Made by a program: the position numbers and the translations under genes. Shown in pieces: positions 16,438 through 24,975 of a stretch of 64,000 nucleotides of DNA; the first letter of the stretch is position 1, and every line of letters begins with the position of its first letter. This DNA is from Lachnospiraceae bacterium. Its GTDB lineage: Bacteria; Bacillota; Clostridia; Lachnospirales; Lachnospiraceae. The stretch spans positions 62,001 to 126,000 of the forward strand of contig CAADYR010000145.1 in assembly GCA_900753305.1 (NCBI GenBank), in the 5' to 3' direction. The notes beneath the pieces were generated by a model. It had not been told where the DNA came from and made no database searches. It saw only the letters and a program-made list of their open reading frames with translations.

Positions 16438-17556
16438 TTATAAAACATACCTCTCATTTTTCTCTACCACTATTTTGATTCCATTTTCCCCTACGTGATA
16501 AGAGTTTGCTCTTATGGTATCGCGGCTTTCTACAATACAGTTTTCAATGTGGGTGTTATCGCCTAGATACACATCATTTAAAATGATGGAGTTTTTAATA
16601 TAACAGTTGTTGCCGACAAATACCTGCTTAAATAAAATAGAATCCTCTACGGTTCCATTAATGATACAACCACTTGACACCAGGCTGTTCTTTACCTGAG
16701 AGCCGGGATTGTATTTGGCAGGCGGCAGGTCGTCTACCCTTGAATATACATCCGGATACTGTTTAAAGAAATAATTGCGGATCTCTGGTTTGAGGAAATC
16801 CATGTTGGTTTCGAAATAATCATCTACCGATGCGATATTTCTCCAGTAATCTTCTATTTTATAACCGTATATTCTCTTTAAATCCTTGTAACGGATCAGG
16901 ATATCCTGTACAAAATCATATCTTCCTTCATCCGCACACTTTTCCAGCAGCTCAATGAGCTGTCTACGTCTAATTACGTAGATACCACAGGATACTGTTC
17001 TGGATTTGGCTGCCAGAGGTTTCTCCTCGAACTCTTCAATACGGTAATCTTCATTCATTTTGACTGTACCGTATTTCTCCATATCCGTATCTTCCGGCAT
17101 GTCCTTAACGACTACCGTAATATCTGCCTTTTTGGCAATGTGGTACTCCAATACTTTATTGTAATCCATTTTGTAAACGCAATCACCGCTTGCGATCACA
17201 ACATATGGTTCATGACTTCTCTTTAAGAATAAAATGTTCTGATATAAACAATCTGCTGTTCCTCTGTACCAGTCGCTGCTCTCAGGTGTAACAGTCGGTG
17301 TAAATACATATAAGCCACCCTGTTTACGACCGAAATCCCACCATTTTGAGGAACTTAAATGCTCATTTAAACTTCTTGCATTATACTGTGTAATGACTGC
17401 AACTTTCTGAATATGAGAATTTGACATATTACTCAGTGCAAAGTCAATACTGCGGTAACTGCCTGCTATAGGCATTGCTGCAATTGCTCTCTTCCGGGAA
17501 AGCTCCTTCATCTTCTTATTGTTTCCGCCTGCTAAAATTACTCCTAACGCTCTCAT
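16438..17556 (-). CDS. glgD: glucose-1-phosphate adenylyltransferase subunit GlgD
   Basis: A 372-residue nucleotidyltransferase-like protein with a left-handed beta-helix tail. The N-terminal loop reads LAGGNNKKMKELSRKRA instead of the GGxGSRL of GlgC, the mark of the non-catalytic or weakly catalytic GlgD subunit of Firmicutes. GlgC and GlgD form the heteromeric ADP-glucose pyrophosphorylase that commits glucose-1-phosphate to glycogen. It follows glgC with one base between stop and start, so the pair is coupled. No glgA, glgB or glgP lies in the window. Confidence 0.93.
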   Translation of the reverse strand: MRALGVILAGGNNKKMKELSRKRAIAAMPIAGSYRSIDFALSNMSNSHIQKVAVITQYNARSLNEHLSSSKWWDFGRKQGGLYVFTPTVTPESSDWYRGTADCLYQNILFLKRSHEPYVVIASGDCVYKMDYNKVLEYHIAKKADITVVVKDMPEDTDMEKYGTVKMNEDYRIEEFEEKPLAAKSRTVSCGIYVIRRRQLIELLEKCADEGRYDFVQDILIRYKDLKRIYGYKIEDYWRNIASVDDYFETNMDFLKPEIRNYFFKQYPDVYSRVDDLPPAKYNPGSQVKNSLVSSGCIINGTVEDSILFKQVFVGNNCYIKNSIILNDVYLGDNTHIENCIVESRDTIRANSYHVGENGIKIVVEKNERYVL

Positions 17557-17557
17557 A

Positions 17558-18826
17558 CTAATCCCCTGCCTTTATTAATGTCTTGCCGCTGTCTAAAATG
17601 CCTTCCGGGTAGTCTTCAATTGTGGTTTCGCCGGAAACTACGGAATTCTTTCCGATCTTTACATGTCCGGGAATCACGGATTTTTCACCAATGGTCACCA
17701 GACCCTGATTATAAATGTTAGGCTTTAATTCATTAGGCTTTTCTTCCAGAGTACCTAATTCTGTGCCTTCACCAATGACTGCATATTCATCAATGATTGC
17801 TTTCTCTATCGTACAATTATTACCGATCTGGCATTGGTTCATGATAATGGAATTTCGTACTACTGTGCCTTCACCTATTGTGACACCACATCCGATTACA
17901 GAATTATATACTTTACCATATATTTCAGAACCTTCACCAATAATGCATCTTTCTACCACACTGTCAGAAGCGATATACTGTGGAGGAAGGATCTCACTTT
18001 TTGTGTAGATTCTCCAATATTCCTCATACAGATTGAATTCCGGAACAATATCGATCAATTCCATATTTGCTTCCCAGTAAGAACTAAGTGTTCCTACATC
18101 TTTCCAGTATCCATTATATTCATACGCATATAACGGCATGCCTTTTTCATGACAATAAGGGATAATATGTTTACCAAAGTCAAGTGCCGGTTGATCAGCC
18201 ATCGTGATCAGTGCTTCTTTCAATGTCTTCCAGTTAAATATGTAAATTCCCATTGATGCCAGATTACTTCTTGGCTTCTCCGGTTTCTCTTCAAAGTCTA
18301 TGATCTTCTTCTTATCATCTGTAATAACGATACCGAAACGGCTTGCTTCTTCCATTGGAACAGGCATTGCTGCTATCGTGACTTCTGCCCCGCTCTCTTT
18401 ATGGAAATCAAGCATTACCTCATAATCCATCTTGTAAATATGATCACCCGAAAGGATCAGCACATAATCCGGATTGTAATTCTCCATATATTCCAGATTC
18501 TGGAATATTGCATTTGCAGTTCCTGTATACCATTCACTGTTGTTGCTTCTCTCGTAAGGTGGCAGAACCGTTACTCCACCGATGTTCCTGTCAAGATCCC
18601 ACGGAATACCAATTCCAATATGAGTATTGAGCTTCAATGGTTGATATTGCGTCAATACACCGACCGTGTCAATGCCGGAGTTGATGCAGTTGCTCAAAGG
18701 AAAGTCGATAATTCTGTACTTGCCGCCGAAAGCTACTGCCGGTTTAGCCATCTTAGATGTCAGGACACCCAGTCTGGAACCCTGTCCACCTGCCAAAAGC
18801 ATGGCTATCATTTCTTTCTTAATCAT
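17558..18826 (-). CDS. glgC: glucose-1-phosphate adenylyltransferase catalytic subunit GlgC
   Basis: The 422-residue enzyme makes ADP-glucose from ATP and glucose-1-phosphate, the first step of glycogen synthesis. The catalytic loop LAGGQGSRLGVLTSKMAKP, the FPLSNCINSGI motif, LSGDHIYKMDY and the C-terminal hexapeptide-repeat helix are intact. The start is placed at the ATG at 18826 (MIKKEMIAMLL), preceded by AGGGGTGA; the open frame reaches 18880 but the extra residues are not family-like. It is the first gene of glgC-glgD(-spoVG) with a promoter just upstream. Confidence 0.95.
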   Translation of the reverse strand: MIKKEMIAMLLAGGQGSRLGVLTSKMAKPAVAFGGKYRIIDFPLSNCINSGIDTVGVLTQYQPLKLNTHIGIGIPWDLDRNIGGVTVLPPYERSNNSEWYTGTANAIFQNLEYMENYNPDYVLILSGDHIYKMDYEVMLDFHKESGAEVTIAAMPVPMEEASRFGIVITDDKKKIIDFEEKPEKPRSNLASMGIYIFNWKTLKEALITMADQPALDFGKHIIPYCHEKGMPLYAYEYNGYWKDVGTLSSYWEANMELIDIVPEFNLYEEYWRIYTKSEILPPQYIASDSVVERCIIGEGSEIYGKVYNSVIGCGVTIGEGTVVRNSIIMNQCQIGNNCTIEKAIIDEYAVIGEGTELGTLEEKPNELKPNIYNQGLVTIGEKSVIPGHVKIGKNSVVSGETTIEDYPEGILDSGKTLIKAGD

Positions 18827-18884
18827 GTTGTCACCCCTATAATGCATAATTCTCGGTAATAGAAAGTCCATATTACACAATCCG

Positions 18885-18913
18885 ATTATATCATACTATT
18901 TACATAAAGTGAA
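18885..18913 (-). promoter_or_regulatory. promoter of glgC-glgD
   Basis: On the minus strand TTCACT (18908-18913) and TATAAT (18885-18890) are 17 bp apart and about 60 bp before the glgC start. Confidence 0.6.
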
Positions 18914-19190
18914 CATTTTTACATATTATTTGAAATATTTTCTTTCAATTATCCGGTCTATTCCAGATAATGATTGCATATAATAACAGGGGTTTTGTGA
19001 TAAACAAGGTCCTGTTTGATTACATAATATATATCGGACAAGTTTACAGAAAACTTATACCATTTTTTATTAAAATAAATAAATTTATTCTGGTATATAT
19101 TTTTAAGTGGAAATGTTTCCTGTTTAGGTGTAAGATAGGGTGATATCAAAAACAAAGAGTTAAACTATAGAAAGGCATGGTTAATTATAT
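18914..19190. other. AT-rich divergent spacer between glgC and murC
   Basis: Together with the glgC leader this is the longest gene-free stretch on the left half (18827-19190). Beyond the glgC promoter it holds an imperfect AT-rich inverted repeat near 19060-19105 with ATACCA/TGGTAT ends and a small GGAAA/TTTCC palindrome near 19110. No convincing -35/-10 pair was found for murC. AGAAAGG lies 15 nt before the murC ATG. Confidence 0.4.
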
Positions 19191-20570
19191 ATGTATCAGA
19201 TTAATTTCAAACAACCTATCCACGTTCATTTTATGGGCATTGGTGGAATCAGTATGAGTGGTCTTGCACAAATTCTTCTGGATGAGGGATTCACAGTAAG
19301 TGGTTCTGATTCCAAACAGTCTGCACTGACTGAGCACCTCGCATCTCTTGGTGCTGTTATTTCTTACGGACAACGGGCTTCCAATATCACAGATGACATT
19401 GATCTGGTAGTATACACAGCCGCTATCTCGGCAGATAACCCTGAATATGAAGAAGCCTGTAACCGGGGTATTCCCATGATGACAAGAGCTGCCCTCTTAG
19501 GACAGATCATGAGAAATTACAAGCTTCCTATTGCGATCAGTGGAACTCACGGTAAGACAACCACAACCTCTATGATCTCAGAAGTATTGCTTGCTGATAA
19601 CGATGATCCTACCCTTTCCATTGGTGGTATCCTGAAATCCATCGGTGGAAATATCCGTGTAGGTAAATCTGATTATTTTGTAACCGAAGCATGTGAATAT
19701 ACCAATTCCTTCCTCAGTTTCTTTCCTCGTATCAGCATTATATTAAATATAGAAGAAGACCATCTCGATTTCTTCAAAGACATCAACGATATCCGTAATT
19801 CTTTCCATCGATTTGCACAGATCCTGCCAGAGGACGGATATCTGATCATTAATGGTGGTATCGACCGTCTGGATGAGATTACAGGCGATCTGCCCTGCCA
19901 TGTGATCACATTCGGTAAGGATGCTTCCTGCGATTACAGCTATACCGATGTAACTTTTGATGATTTTGGAAGAGGTTCTTATACCTTATTAAAAAAGGGC
20001 ACTCCTTCCGTAAAAGTTTCACTGGGTGTAGTCGGTGAACATAACATTCTCAATTCCCTCTCTGTATTCGCACTGATGGATATTCTGGGTATTGATACCA
20101 ATGTAGTTCTCAAATCCCTGGCTGATTTCCACGGTACAGACAGACGTTTTGAATACAAAGGTACGATTGGCGGCGTGACCATCCTTGATGATTATGCTCA
20201 TCATCCTACTGAGATCACAGCTACCCTGAAAGCAGCAGCTAATTATCCACACAAGACCCTCTGGTGTGTATTCCAGCCGCATACTTATTCACGTACCAAC
20301 GCGTTCCTCAAAGACTTTGCCAAGGCCCTGACACTGGCTGATAAAGTCATTCTTGCCGATATCTATGCGGCCCGTGAAAAAAATACGATTGGTATTACCT
20401 CCAAAGATCTGCAGGCAGAGGTCGAAAAACTGGGTAAAGAATGTTACTATTTCCACAGCTTTGACGAGATTGAAAATTTTTTATTAAAAAATTGTATCAA
20501 CGGAGATTTGTTGATAACTATGGGAGCCGGAGATGTTGTAAAAATCGGCGAAAATCTGTTGGGAATTTAA
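19191..20570 (+). CDS. murC: UDP-N-acetylmuramate--L-alanine ligase
   Basis: The 459-residue Mur ligase adds L-Ala to UDP-MurNAc in peptidoglycan precursor synthesis. It has the N-terminal Rossmann motif HFMGIGGISMSGLA, the ATP-binding P-loop SGTHGKTTTT, the central EACEY..SFL motif and the C-terminal ligase domain with HPTEITAT and FQPHTYSRT. Length is normal. An AGAAAGG lies 15 nt upstream of the ATG. One exact DnaA box (20243-20251) falls inside the gene. It is followed by the DnaA-box cluster rather than by a strong terminator. Confidence 0.97.
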   Translation: MYQINFKQPIHVHFMGIGGISMSGLAQILLDEGFTVSGSDSKQSALTEHLASLGAVISYGQRASNITDDIDLVVYTAAISADNPEYEEACNRGIPMMTRAALLGQIMRNYKLPIAISGTHGKTTTTSMISEVLLADNDDPTLSIGGILKSIGGNIRVGKSDYFVTEACEYTNSFLSFFPRISIILNIEEDHLDFFKDINDIRNSFHRFAQILPEDGYLIINGGIDRLDEITGDLPCHVITFGKDASCDYSYTDVTFDDFGRGSYTLLKKGTPSVKVSLGVVGEHNILNSLSVFALMDILGIDTNVVLKSLADFHGTDRRFEYKGTIGGVTILDDYAHHPTEITATLKAAANYPHKTLWCVFQPHTYSRTNAFLKDFAKALTLADKVILADIYAAREKNTIGITSKDLQAEVEKLGKECYYFHSFDEIENFLLKNCINGDLLITMGAGDVVKIGENLLGI

Positions 20571-20743
20571 TTATCCACATTATCCACATTTTTAAACCGT
20601 GTAAAAGCGGTTTGGGGATGTGGATATTTTTATGTCCAATCCACATTTTAACACTTCTTCTGTCCACATCCGCTAAGTCGCCTATTATAAGGCTCTCCCG
20701 CTGTATACACTATTTCTTATCCACATTATCCACACAATCCACA
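20571..20743 (+). repeat. DnaA-box cluster between murC and dnaD
   Basis: Exact TTATCCACA boxes lie at 20571-20579, 20580-20588, 20717-20725 and 20726-20734, in two back-to-back pairs. Near matches lie at 20619-20627 (opposite strand), 20637-20645, 20660-20668 and 20735-20743; the last abuts the second pair, making three head-to-tail 9-mers. The region starts one base after the murC stop and ends about 170 bp before a replication-initiation gene. A role in DnaA titration or in control of the dnaD operon is inferred. No dnaA, dnaN or AT-rich unwinding element is visible, so an origin is not claimed. Confidence 0.85.
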
Positions 20744-20790
20744 ATATCCTCAACCCCAGTGTTTTCAAGGCTTTGCGGGGTCTTCGGGAC

Positions 20791-20879
20791 TTGCTTTTTT
20801 GATTAAGTGTGTTACAATACACTTACCTTACAGATAGCACTCTGCTCCCAACAGTCTCTCCCAAAGACTGCCACAGAGT
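20791..20879 (+). promoter_or_regulatory. promoter and leader hairpin of the dnaD operon
   Basis: TTGCTT (20791-20796) and TACAAT (20813-20818) are 16 bp apart; the -10 box lies between the arms AAGTGT (20805-20810) and ACACTT (20819-20824), a possible operator. The transcript would begin with a two-part hairpin: ACTCTG/CAGAGT (20839-20844 with 20874-20879) enclosing CAGTCT/AGACTG (20852-20857 with 20865-20870). No T-run follows it. Confidence 0.5.
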
Positions 20880-20915
20880 AAGCTGTCAATATACATACCA
20901 GACAGGGGAATTATT

Positions 20916-22106
20916 ATGAATCGTCTTAATATTTATCAGAACATACACAAAGAGCAGACTGTTGTATCCAACTGCTTCATCGATGATTATATGGCTGAAG
21001 CTAACGATGCCCAGCTTAAGATCTATCTTTTCCTTATTCGCATGATGAGCGCTAATCTCCCGACCAGCGTAACTGATATTGCAGATAAATTCAATTATAC
21101 GGAAAAGGATGTACTGCGTGCTCTTATGTACTGGGAATCAAGACAGCTTCTGGCATTAGAATATGATGCTGCCCATAATCTGTCAGGTATCCAGGTTCTT
21201 TCTCTGGACAACCCTTATGAACAGGTCAGGACTGCACCACGTATCACGCCTGTCCTGTCCTTTATCAGACCCGCCTCCATGCAAAGCGGTATGACTGCTC
21301 CAAGACCAATGGCTGCAGCTTCTGCAATGTCCGCACAGAATCCCATGACTGCACGGATGAATGCCGCTCCTGCACAGATGCAGGCCTCCCCCACAGGAAC
21401 AGCTACTATTACAGAATATCCTACCCGTGAGCTGTCCTCACAGCCTGAGAAACCATCCTATACCATGGATGATCTGAAGAATTTCAAGAATAATGATGAA
21501 GTCCAGCAGCTTCTGTTCGTTACAGAACAGTACCTTGGCAGACAGCTTACCAGAGGTGATATGGAAACCATCCTTTTCCTTTATGACCGTCTCGGATTCA
21601 GTGCTGATTTAATTGATTATCTCGTCCAGCATTGTGTAGAACGTGGCAAGAAGGACTTCAGATATATGGAAAAGGTTGCTCTTTCCTGGGCAGAACAGGG
21701 AATTACCGATCCCAAGCAGGCTCAGCTTGCTTCCAAAAAATACGATAAAACTGTATACACCATCATGAAATCTCTGGGCAAAAACTCCGCTCCTGCTCCC
21801 AAGGAACTGGAATATATCCAGAAATGGACCAAAGAATATGGTTTTATGCTGGATGTCATTCAGGAAGCCTGTGACAAAACTGTAATGACTACTGATTCCC
21901 ACCGCTTTGCTTATGCAGATGGTATTTTGAGCAAATGGTATCAGGCAGGAGTTCACCACAAAGCCGATATCGCTGCTCTGGATGCTTCTTACCAGCGTCC
22001 TGCCAAACCGTCTGCAAACAACAGCAATTCAGGTAATAAATTCAACCGTTTTGCTCAGAACAGCTATGATTTCGACCAGCTTGAGCAGAACATCTTAAGC
22101 AATTAA
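20916..22106 (+). CDS. DnaD/DnaB-domain replication initiation protein
   Basis: A 396-residue protein with an N-terminal winged-helix-like region (1-100), a low-complexity Met/Ala/Pro linker (about 125-185) and two DnaB_2/DnaD-type helical domains (about 190-270 and 285-370). Such proteins help load the replicative helicase at oriC and at stalled forks in Firmicutes. Start codon ATG at 20916 follows AGGGGAATTATT. It is directly upstream of the ATPase loader gene (13-bp gap), and both lie behind a DnaA-box cluster, consistent with a replication-initiation operon. The Met-rich linker is compositionally unusual. Confidence 0.88.
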   Translation: MNRLNIYQNIHKEQTVVSNCFIDDYMAEANDAQLKIYLFLIRMMSANLPTSVTDIADKFNYTEKDVLRALMYWESRQLLALEYDAAHNLSGIQVLSLDNPYEQVRTAPRITPVLSFIRPASMQSGMTAPRPMAAASAMSAQNPMTARMNAAPAQMQASPTGTATITEYPTRELSSQPEKPSYTMDDLKNFKNNDEVQQLLFVTEQYLGRQLTRGDMETILFLYDRLGFSADLIDYLVQHCVERGKKDFRYMEKVALSWAEQGITDPKQAQLASKKYDKTVYTIMKSLGKNSAPAPKELEYIQKWTKEYGFMLDVIQEACDKTVMTTDSHRFAYADGILSKWYQAGVHHKADIAALDASYQRPAKPSANNSNSGNKFNRFAQNSYDFDQLEQNILSN

Positions 22107-22119
22107 AGGAGAGGCAGAC

Positions 22120-23091
22120 ATGCCACTTACGAACAGTCAGTATAACGCGATCATGCGTACTTACGAAGAAAAGCAAAGAAAATCACGACATCTTCTGGAG
22201 GAACGTACTGCCGAAGTCTATCGGCAGATTCCTGCCTACGAAGAACTGGAAAAACAGGTTTCCGCCACTTCTATCGCCCAGGGACGCCGGATGCTCTCAG
22301 GCGATACCAATGCACTCCCGGAATTAAAAGAGAAGCTCGCCATGCTTTCAAGACAAAAAGCGCAGCTTCTTGCCCAGAATGGCTATCCTGCCAACTATTT
22401 GGAGCCTGTCTATGAATGTCCTTTGTGTAAGGACACCGGTTACGTGGACAACCGTAAATGTTCCTGTTTCCGTCAGGCTGAAATCTCTCTTATCTATGAA
22501 CAGTCTCATATCAAAGAACTGTTAGAAACAGATAATTTCGATCATTTATCCTACGATTTCTATCAGGGTGACGACCTTACGCGCTTCACCAACGCAGTAA
22601 GGGAGTGCCAAAATTTCATAAAAAACTTTAATTCAGACTACCACAATCTATTTTTTTATGGTACAGTAGGTACTGGTAAGTCATTTTTGTCCTCTTGCAT
22701 TGCCAAAGAACTGATCGAACAGGGTAAACTCGTGATCTATTTCAGTTCCGCTCAATTGTTTGAGACACTGTCACACAGTACCTTTGACCGTGAAAGTAAA
22801 GAGGCTGCATCGGGGATTTATGAGGACATTTATGAATGTGACTTACTGATTATTGATGATTTGGGAACAGAACTTACTAATGCTTTCGTATCATCCCAGC
22901 TTTTCTCCTGTCTCAACAACCGACATCTTCGCAGGAAATCAACAATTATCACTACGAATCTGTCCTTGGAGGAATTAAGGGATCGTTACTCTGACAGAAT
23001 CTTTTCCCGCATAACAAGTAATTATGGGATGTGCAAACTGACCGGACATGATATCCGGATCACCAAAAAATTATTGTTAAACAGAAAGTGA
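22120..23091 (+). CDS. DnaC/DnaI-type helicase loader ATPase
   Basis: The 323-residue AAA+ protein has a zinc-binding segment CPLCxDTGYVDNRKCSC (Cys100, 103, 114, 116), Walker A GTVGTGKS at 181-188 and Walker B LLIIDDLGTE near 245-254. This order is that of DnaI/DnaC loaders, which place the replicative helicase on DNA. AGGAGAG precedes the ATG. It follows the DnaD-domain gene by 13 bp and is followed closely by prs. Confidence 0.9.
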   Translation: MPLTNSQYNAIMRTYEEKQRKSRHLLEERTAEVYRQIPAYEELEKQVSATSIAQGRRMLSGDTNALPELKEKLAMLSRQKAQLLAQNGYPANYLEPVYECPLCKDTGYVDNRKCSCFRQAEISLIYEQSHIKELLETDNFDHLSYDFYQGDDLTRFTNAVRECQNFIKNFNSDYHNLFFYGTVGTGKSFLSSCIAKELIEQGKLVIYFSSAQLFETLSHSTFDRESKEAASGIYEDIYECDLLIIDDLGTELTNAFVSSQLFSCLNNRHLRRKSTIITTNLSLEELRDRYSDRIFSRITSNYGMCKLTGHDIRITKKLLLNRK

Positions 23092-23102
23092 GGATTTTCG
23101 CA

Positions 23103-24308
23103 ATGCCAGTACGCGAAGAAAAAAGAAACCTGAATTCGATACCCGTTGGTTCCTTAGGAATTGTACCTTTGGAAGGATGTAAAGCTCTCGGAGATAAGGT
23201 AGATGCTTATCTCGTAAAATGGAGAACAGAGCGTGAAAGCGAACACAAGAACAGCCTTGCATTTTCAGGCTATCAGCGTGATTCCTATATTATCCAGACT
23301 AAAGTTCCCCGTTTCGGTACCGGTGAAGCTAAGGGCGTTATCATGGAATCTGTCCGTGGTGATGACTTATATTTCCTTGTAGATGTAGCTAATTACAGCT
23401 TAACTTATTCTCTGTGTGGTCATGAGAACCATATGTCTCCTGATGATCATTATCAGGATCTGAAGAGACTGATCGCTGCTGTTGGTGGTAAAGCCAGAAG
23501 AATCACAGTGATCATGCCTTTCTTATATGAAAGCCGTCAGCATAAGAGAAATTCCCGTGAATCTCTTGACTGCGCTCTGGCACTTCAGGAAATGGTAAAG
23601 ATGGGCGTTGATAACATCATTACCTTTGACGCACATGATCCTCGTGTACAGAATGCTATCCCTCTGAATGGTTTCGAAACAGTATCTCCTACTTATCAGT
23701 TCATCAAAGGTCTGTTGAACCACGTTCCTGACTTGACTATCGATTCCGACCATATGATGATCATCAGCCCCGATGAAGGTGGTATGGGCCGTGCAATCTA
23801 CATGGCTAACGTAATGGGACTGGATATGGGTATGTTCTATAAGAGACGTGATTATACCAAGGTTGTTGACGGACGTAATCCTATCGTTGCCCATGAGTTC
23901 CTGGGAAGCAGCGTAGAAGGCAAAGATGTACTGATCGTTGATGATATGATCTCCTCCGGTGAAAGTGTACTGGAAGTTGCAGCAGCTCTGAAGGCAAGAA
24001 AAGCTAAAAGAATCTTCGTAGCTACTACATTCGGTCTGTTTACTGGCGGACTTGAAATATTTGATAAGGCTTATGAAGAAGGACTGATCTACAGAGTTCT
24101 GACTACGAACCTGATCTATCAGAGACCTGAACTATTAGAGAAGCCATATTATATCAACTGTGATATGAGTAAGTACATTGCATATATCATTGATACTCTG
24201 AATCATGACTCTTCTATCAGTGATCTGTTAAATCCTAACGACAGAATCCACAATATTATCGAAAGATACAAAAATAAAGAATTAGACTGCCAGAAAGGCA
24301 TGAAATAG
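23103..24308 (+). CDS. prs: ribose-phosphate pyrophosphokinase, long clostridial type
   Basis: A 401-residue PRPP synthetase-like protein. The PRPP-binding loop is clear in LIVDDMISSGES followed by AATFGLF-type residues, and two phosphoribosyltransferase-like domains are present. It is about 85 residues longer than the classical enzyme because of N-terminal and internal additions, as in many Clostridia. PRPP feeds purine, pyrimidine, histidine and NAD synthesis. The ATG at 23103 is preferred to an upstream in-frame GTG at 23088 that overlaps the previous stop; a GAGG lies 9 nt before it. It is the last gene of the dnaD-loader-prs run. Confidence 0.92.
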   Translation: MPVREEKRNLNSIPVGSLGIVPLEGCKALGDKVDAYLVKWRTERESEHKNSLAFSGYQRDSYIIQTKVPRFGTGEAKGVIMESVRGDDLYFLVDVANYSLTYSLCGHENHMSPDDHYQDLKRLIAAVGGKARRITVIMPFLYESRQHKRNSRESLDCALALQEMVKMGVDNIITFDAHDPRVQNAIPLNGFETVSPTYQFIKGLLNHVPDLTIDSDHMMIISPDEGGMGRAIYMANVMGLDMGMFYKRRDYTKVVDGRNPIVAHEFLGSSVEGKDVLIVDDMISSGESVLEVAAALKARKAKRIFVATTFGLFTGGLEIFDKAYEEGLIYRVLTTNLIYQRPELLEKPYYINCDMSKYIAYIIDTLNHDSSISDLLNPNDRIHNIIERYKNKELDCQKGMK

Positions 24309-24320
24309 ATTAAAAGGTAA

Positions 24321-24356
24321 AAAAATGGAATCGGCAACAAAACCGATTCCATTTTT
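24321..24356. terminator. bidirectional terminator prs / cytidylate kinase-like gene
   Basis: A 14-bp perfect stem (24321-24334 with 24343-24356) with an 8-nt loop and A/T-rich flanks separates the convergent genes. Confidence 0.92.
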
Positions 24357-24368
24357 ATTTTGATGTAA

Positions 24369-24959
24369 TTATTTGATTCTTCTCTTAATGTAATCTTCCA
24401 ACACATCTGTGGTCGCATCCTCACCTAATTTGCTGCTGTTAATGGACAGCTCATAGTTTCTGGAATCTCCCCACTTGGTTTCGCAGAAATAATTGTGATA
24501 AGCTTTTCTCTTCTTGCTCTGCTTCTCAATTAATTCTGCTGCTTCCTTATCTGTCAGTTCATGGATTCTCTTGATACGTTCAATTTTCTTATTCATATCA
24601 CCCAGGATAAAGATTGTGATCAATCCTTCATATTCCTTAAGAACCTCTTCAGAACATCTTCCGACTACTACAAAAGATTCACCCTCTGCTGCCTTTTTCT
24701 TAAGGAAATCAAACTGCATATAAGCAATGTTAAGCTGAGGTGAATTGTTAAATCCACGTACAGTCTTACTGAAGCCCTTCTTAGGGACTTCATCATACTG
24801 TTCAAGATTCGCTGCGCTGACATTTTTCTCGCTGGCGATCTCCCGAAGCAAATTGTAATCATAAAGTGGCAATCCGAATCTGTCTGCCAGATTCTGTGCA
24901 ATTTCATGACCACCGCTGCCAAATTCCCTTCCGATTGAAATAATGACCTGCTTATCCAT
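24369..24959 (-). CDS. cytidylate kinase-like family protein
   Basis: The 196-residue product starts with a P-loop of the cytidylate kinase-like type (IGREFGSGGHEIAQNLA) and contains the Arg-rich lid (RIKRIHELTDKEAAELIEKQSKKRK) used for phosphate contacts. It differs from true Cmk and belongs to the cytidylate kinase-like family frequent in Clostridia, whose substrate is unproven. AGAAAGG lies 10 nt before the ATG. It follows the antiporter gene by 16 bp, so the two are probably one transcript. Confidence 0.85.
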   Translation of the reverse strand: MDKQVIISIGREFGSGGHEIAQNLADRFGLPLYDYNLLREIASEKNVSAANLEQYDEVPKKGFSKTVRGFNNSPQLNIAYMQFDFLKKKAAEGESFVVVGRCSEEVLKEYEGLITIFILGDMNKKIERIKRIHELTDKEAAELIEKQSKKRKAYHNYFCETKWGDSRNYELSINSSKLGEDATTDVLEDYIKRRIK

Positions 24960-24975
24960 GTATATTACCCCTTTC

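Noticed and set aside
20571..20743. Chromosomal replication origin
   Set aside because: Despite many DnaA boxes there is no dnaA, dnaN, rpmH or recF nearby and no clear AT-rich unwinding element, so only a DnaA-box cluster is claimed.
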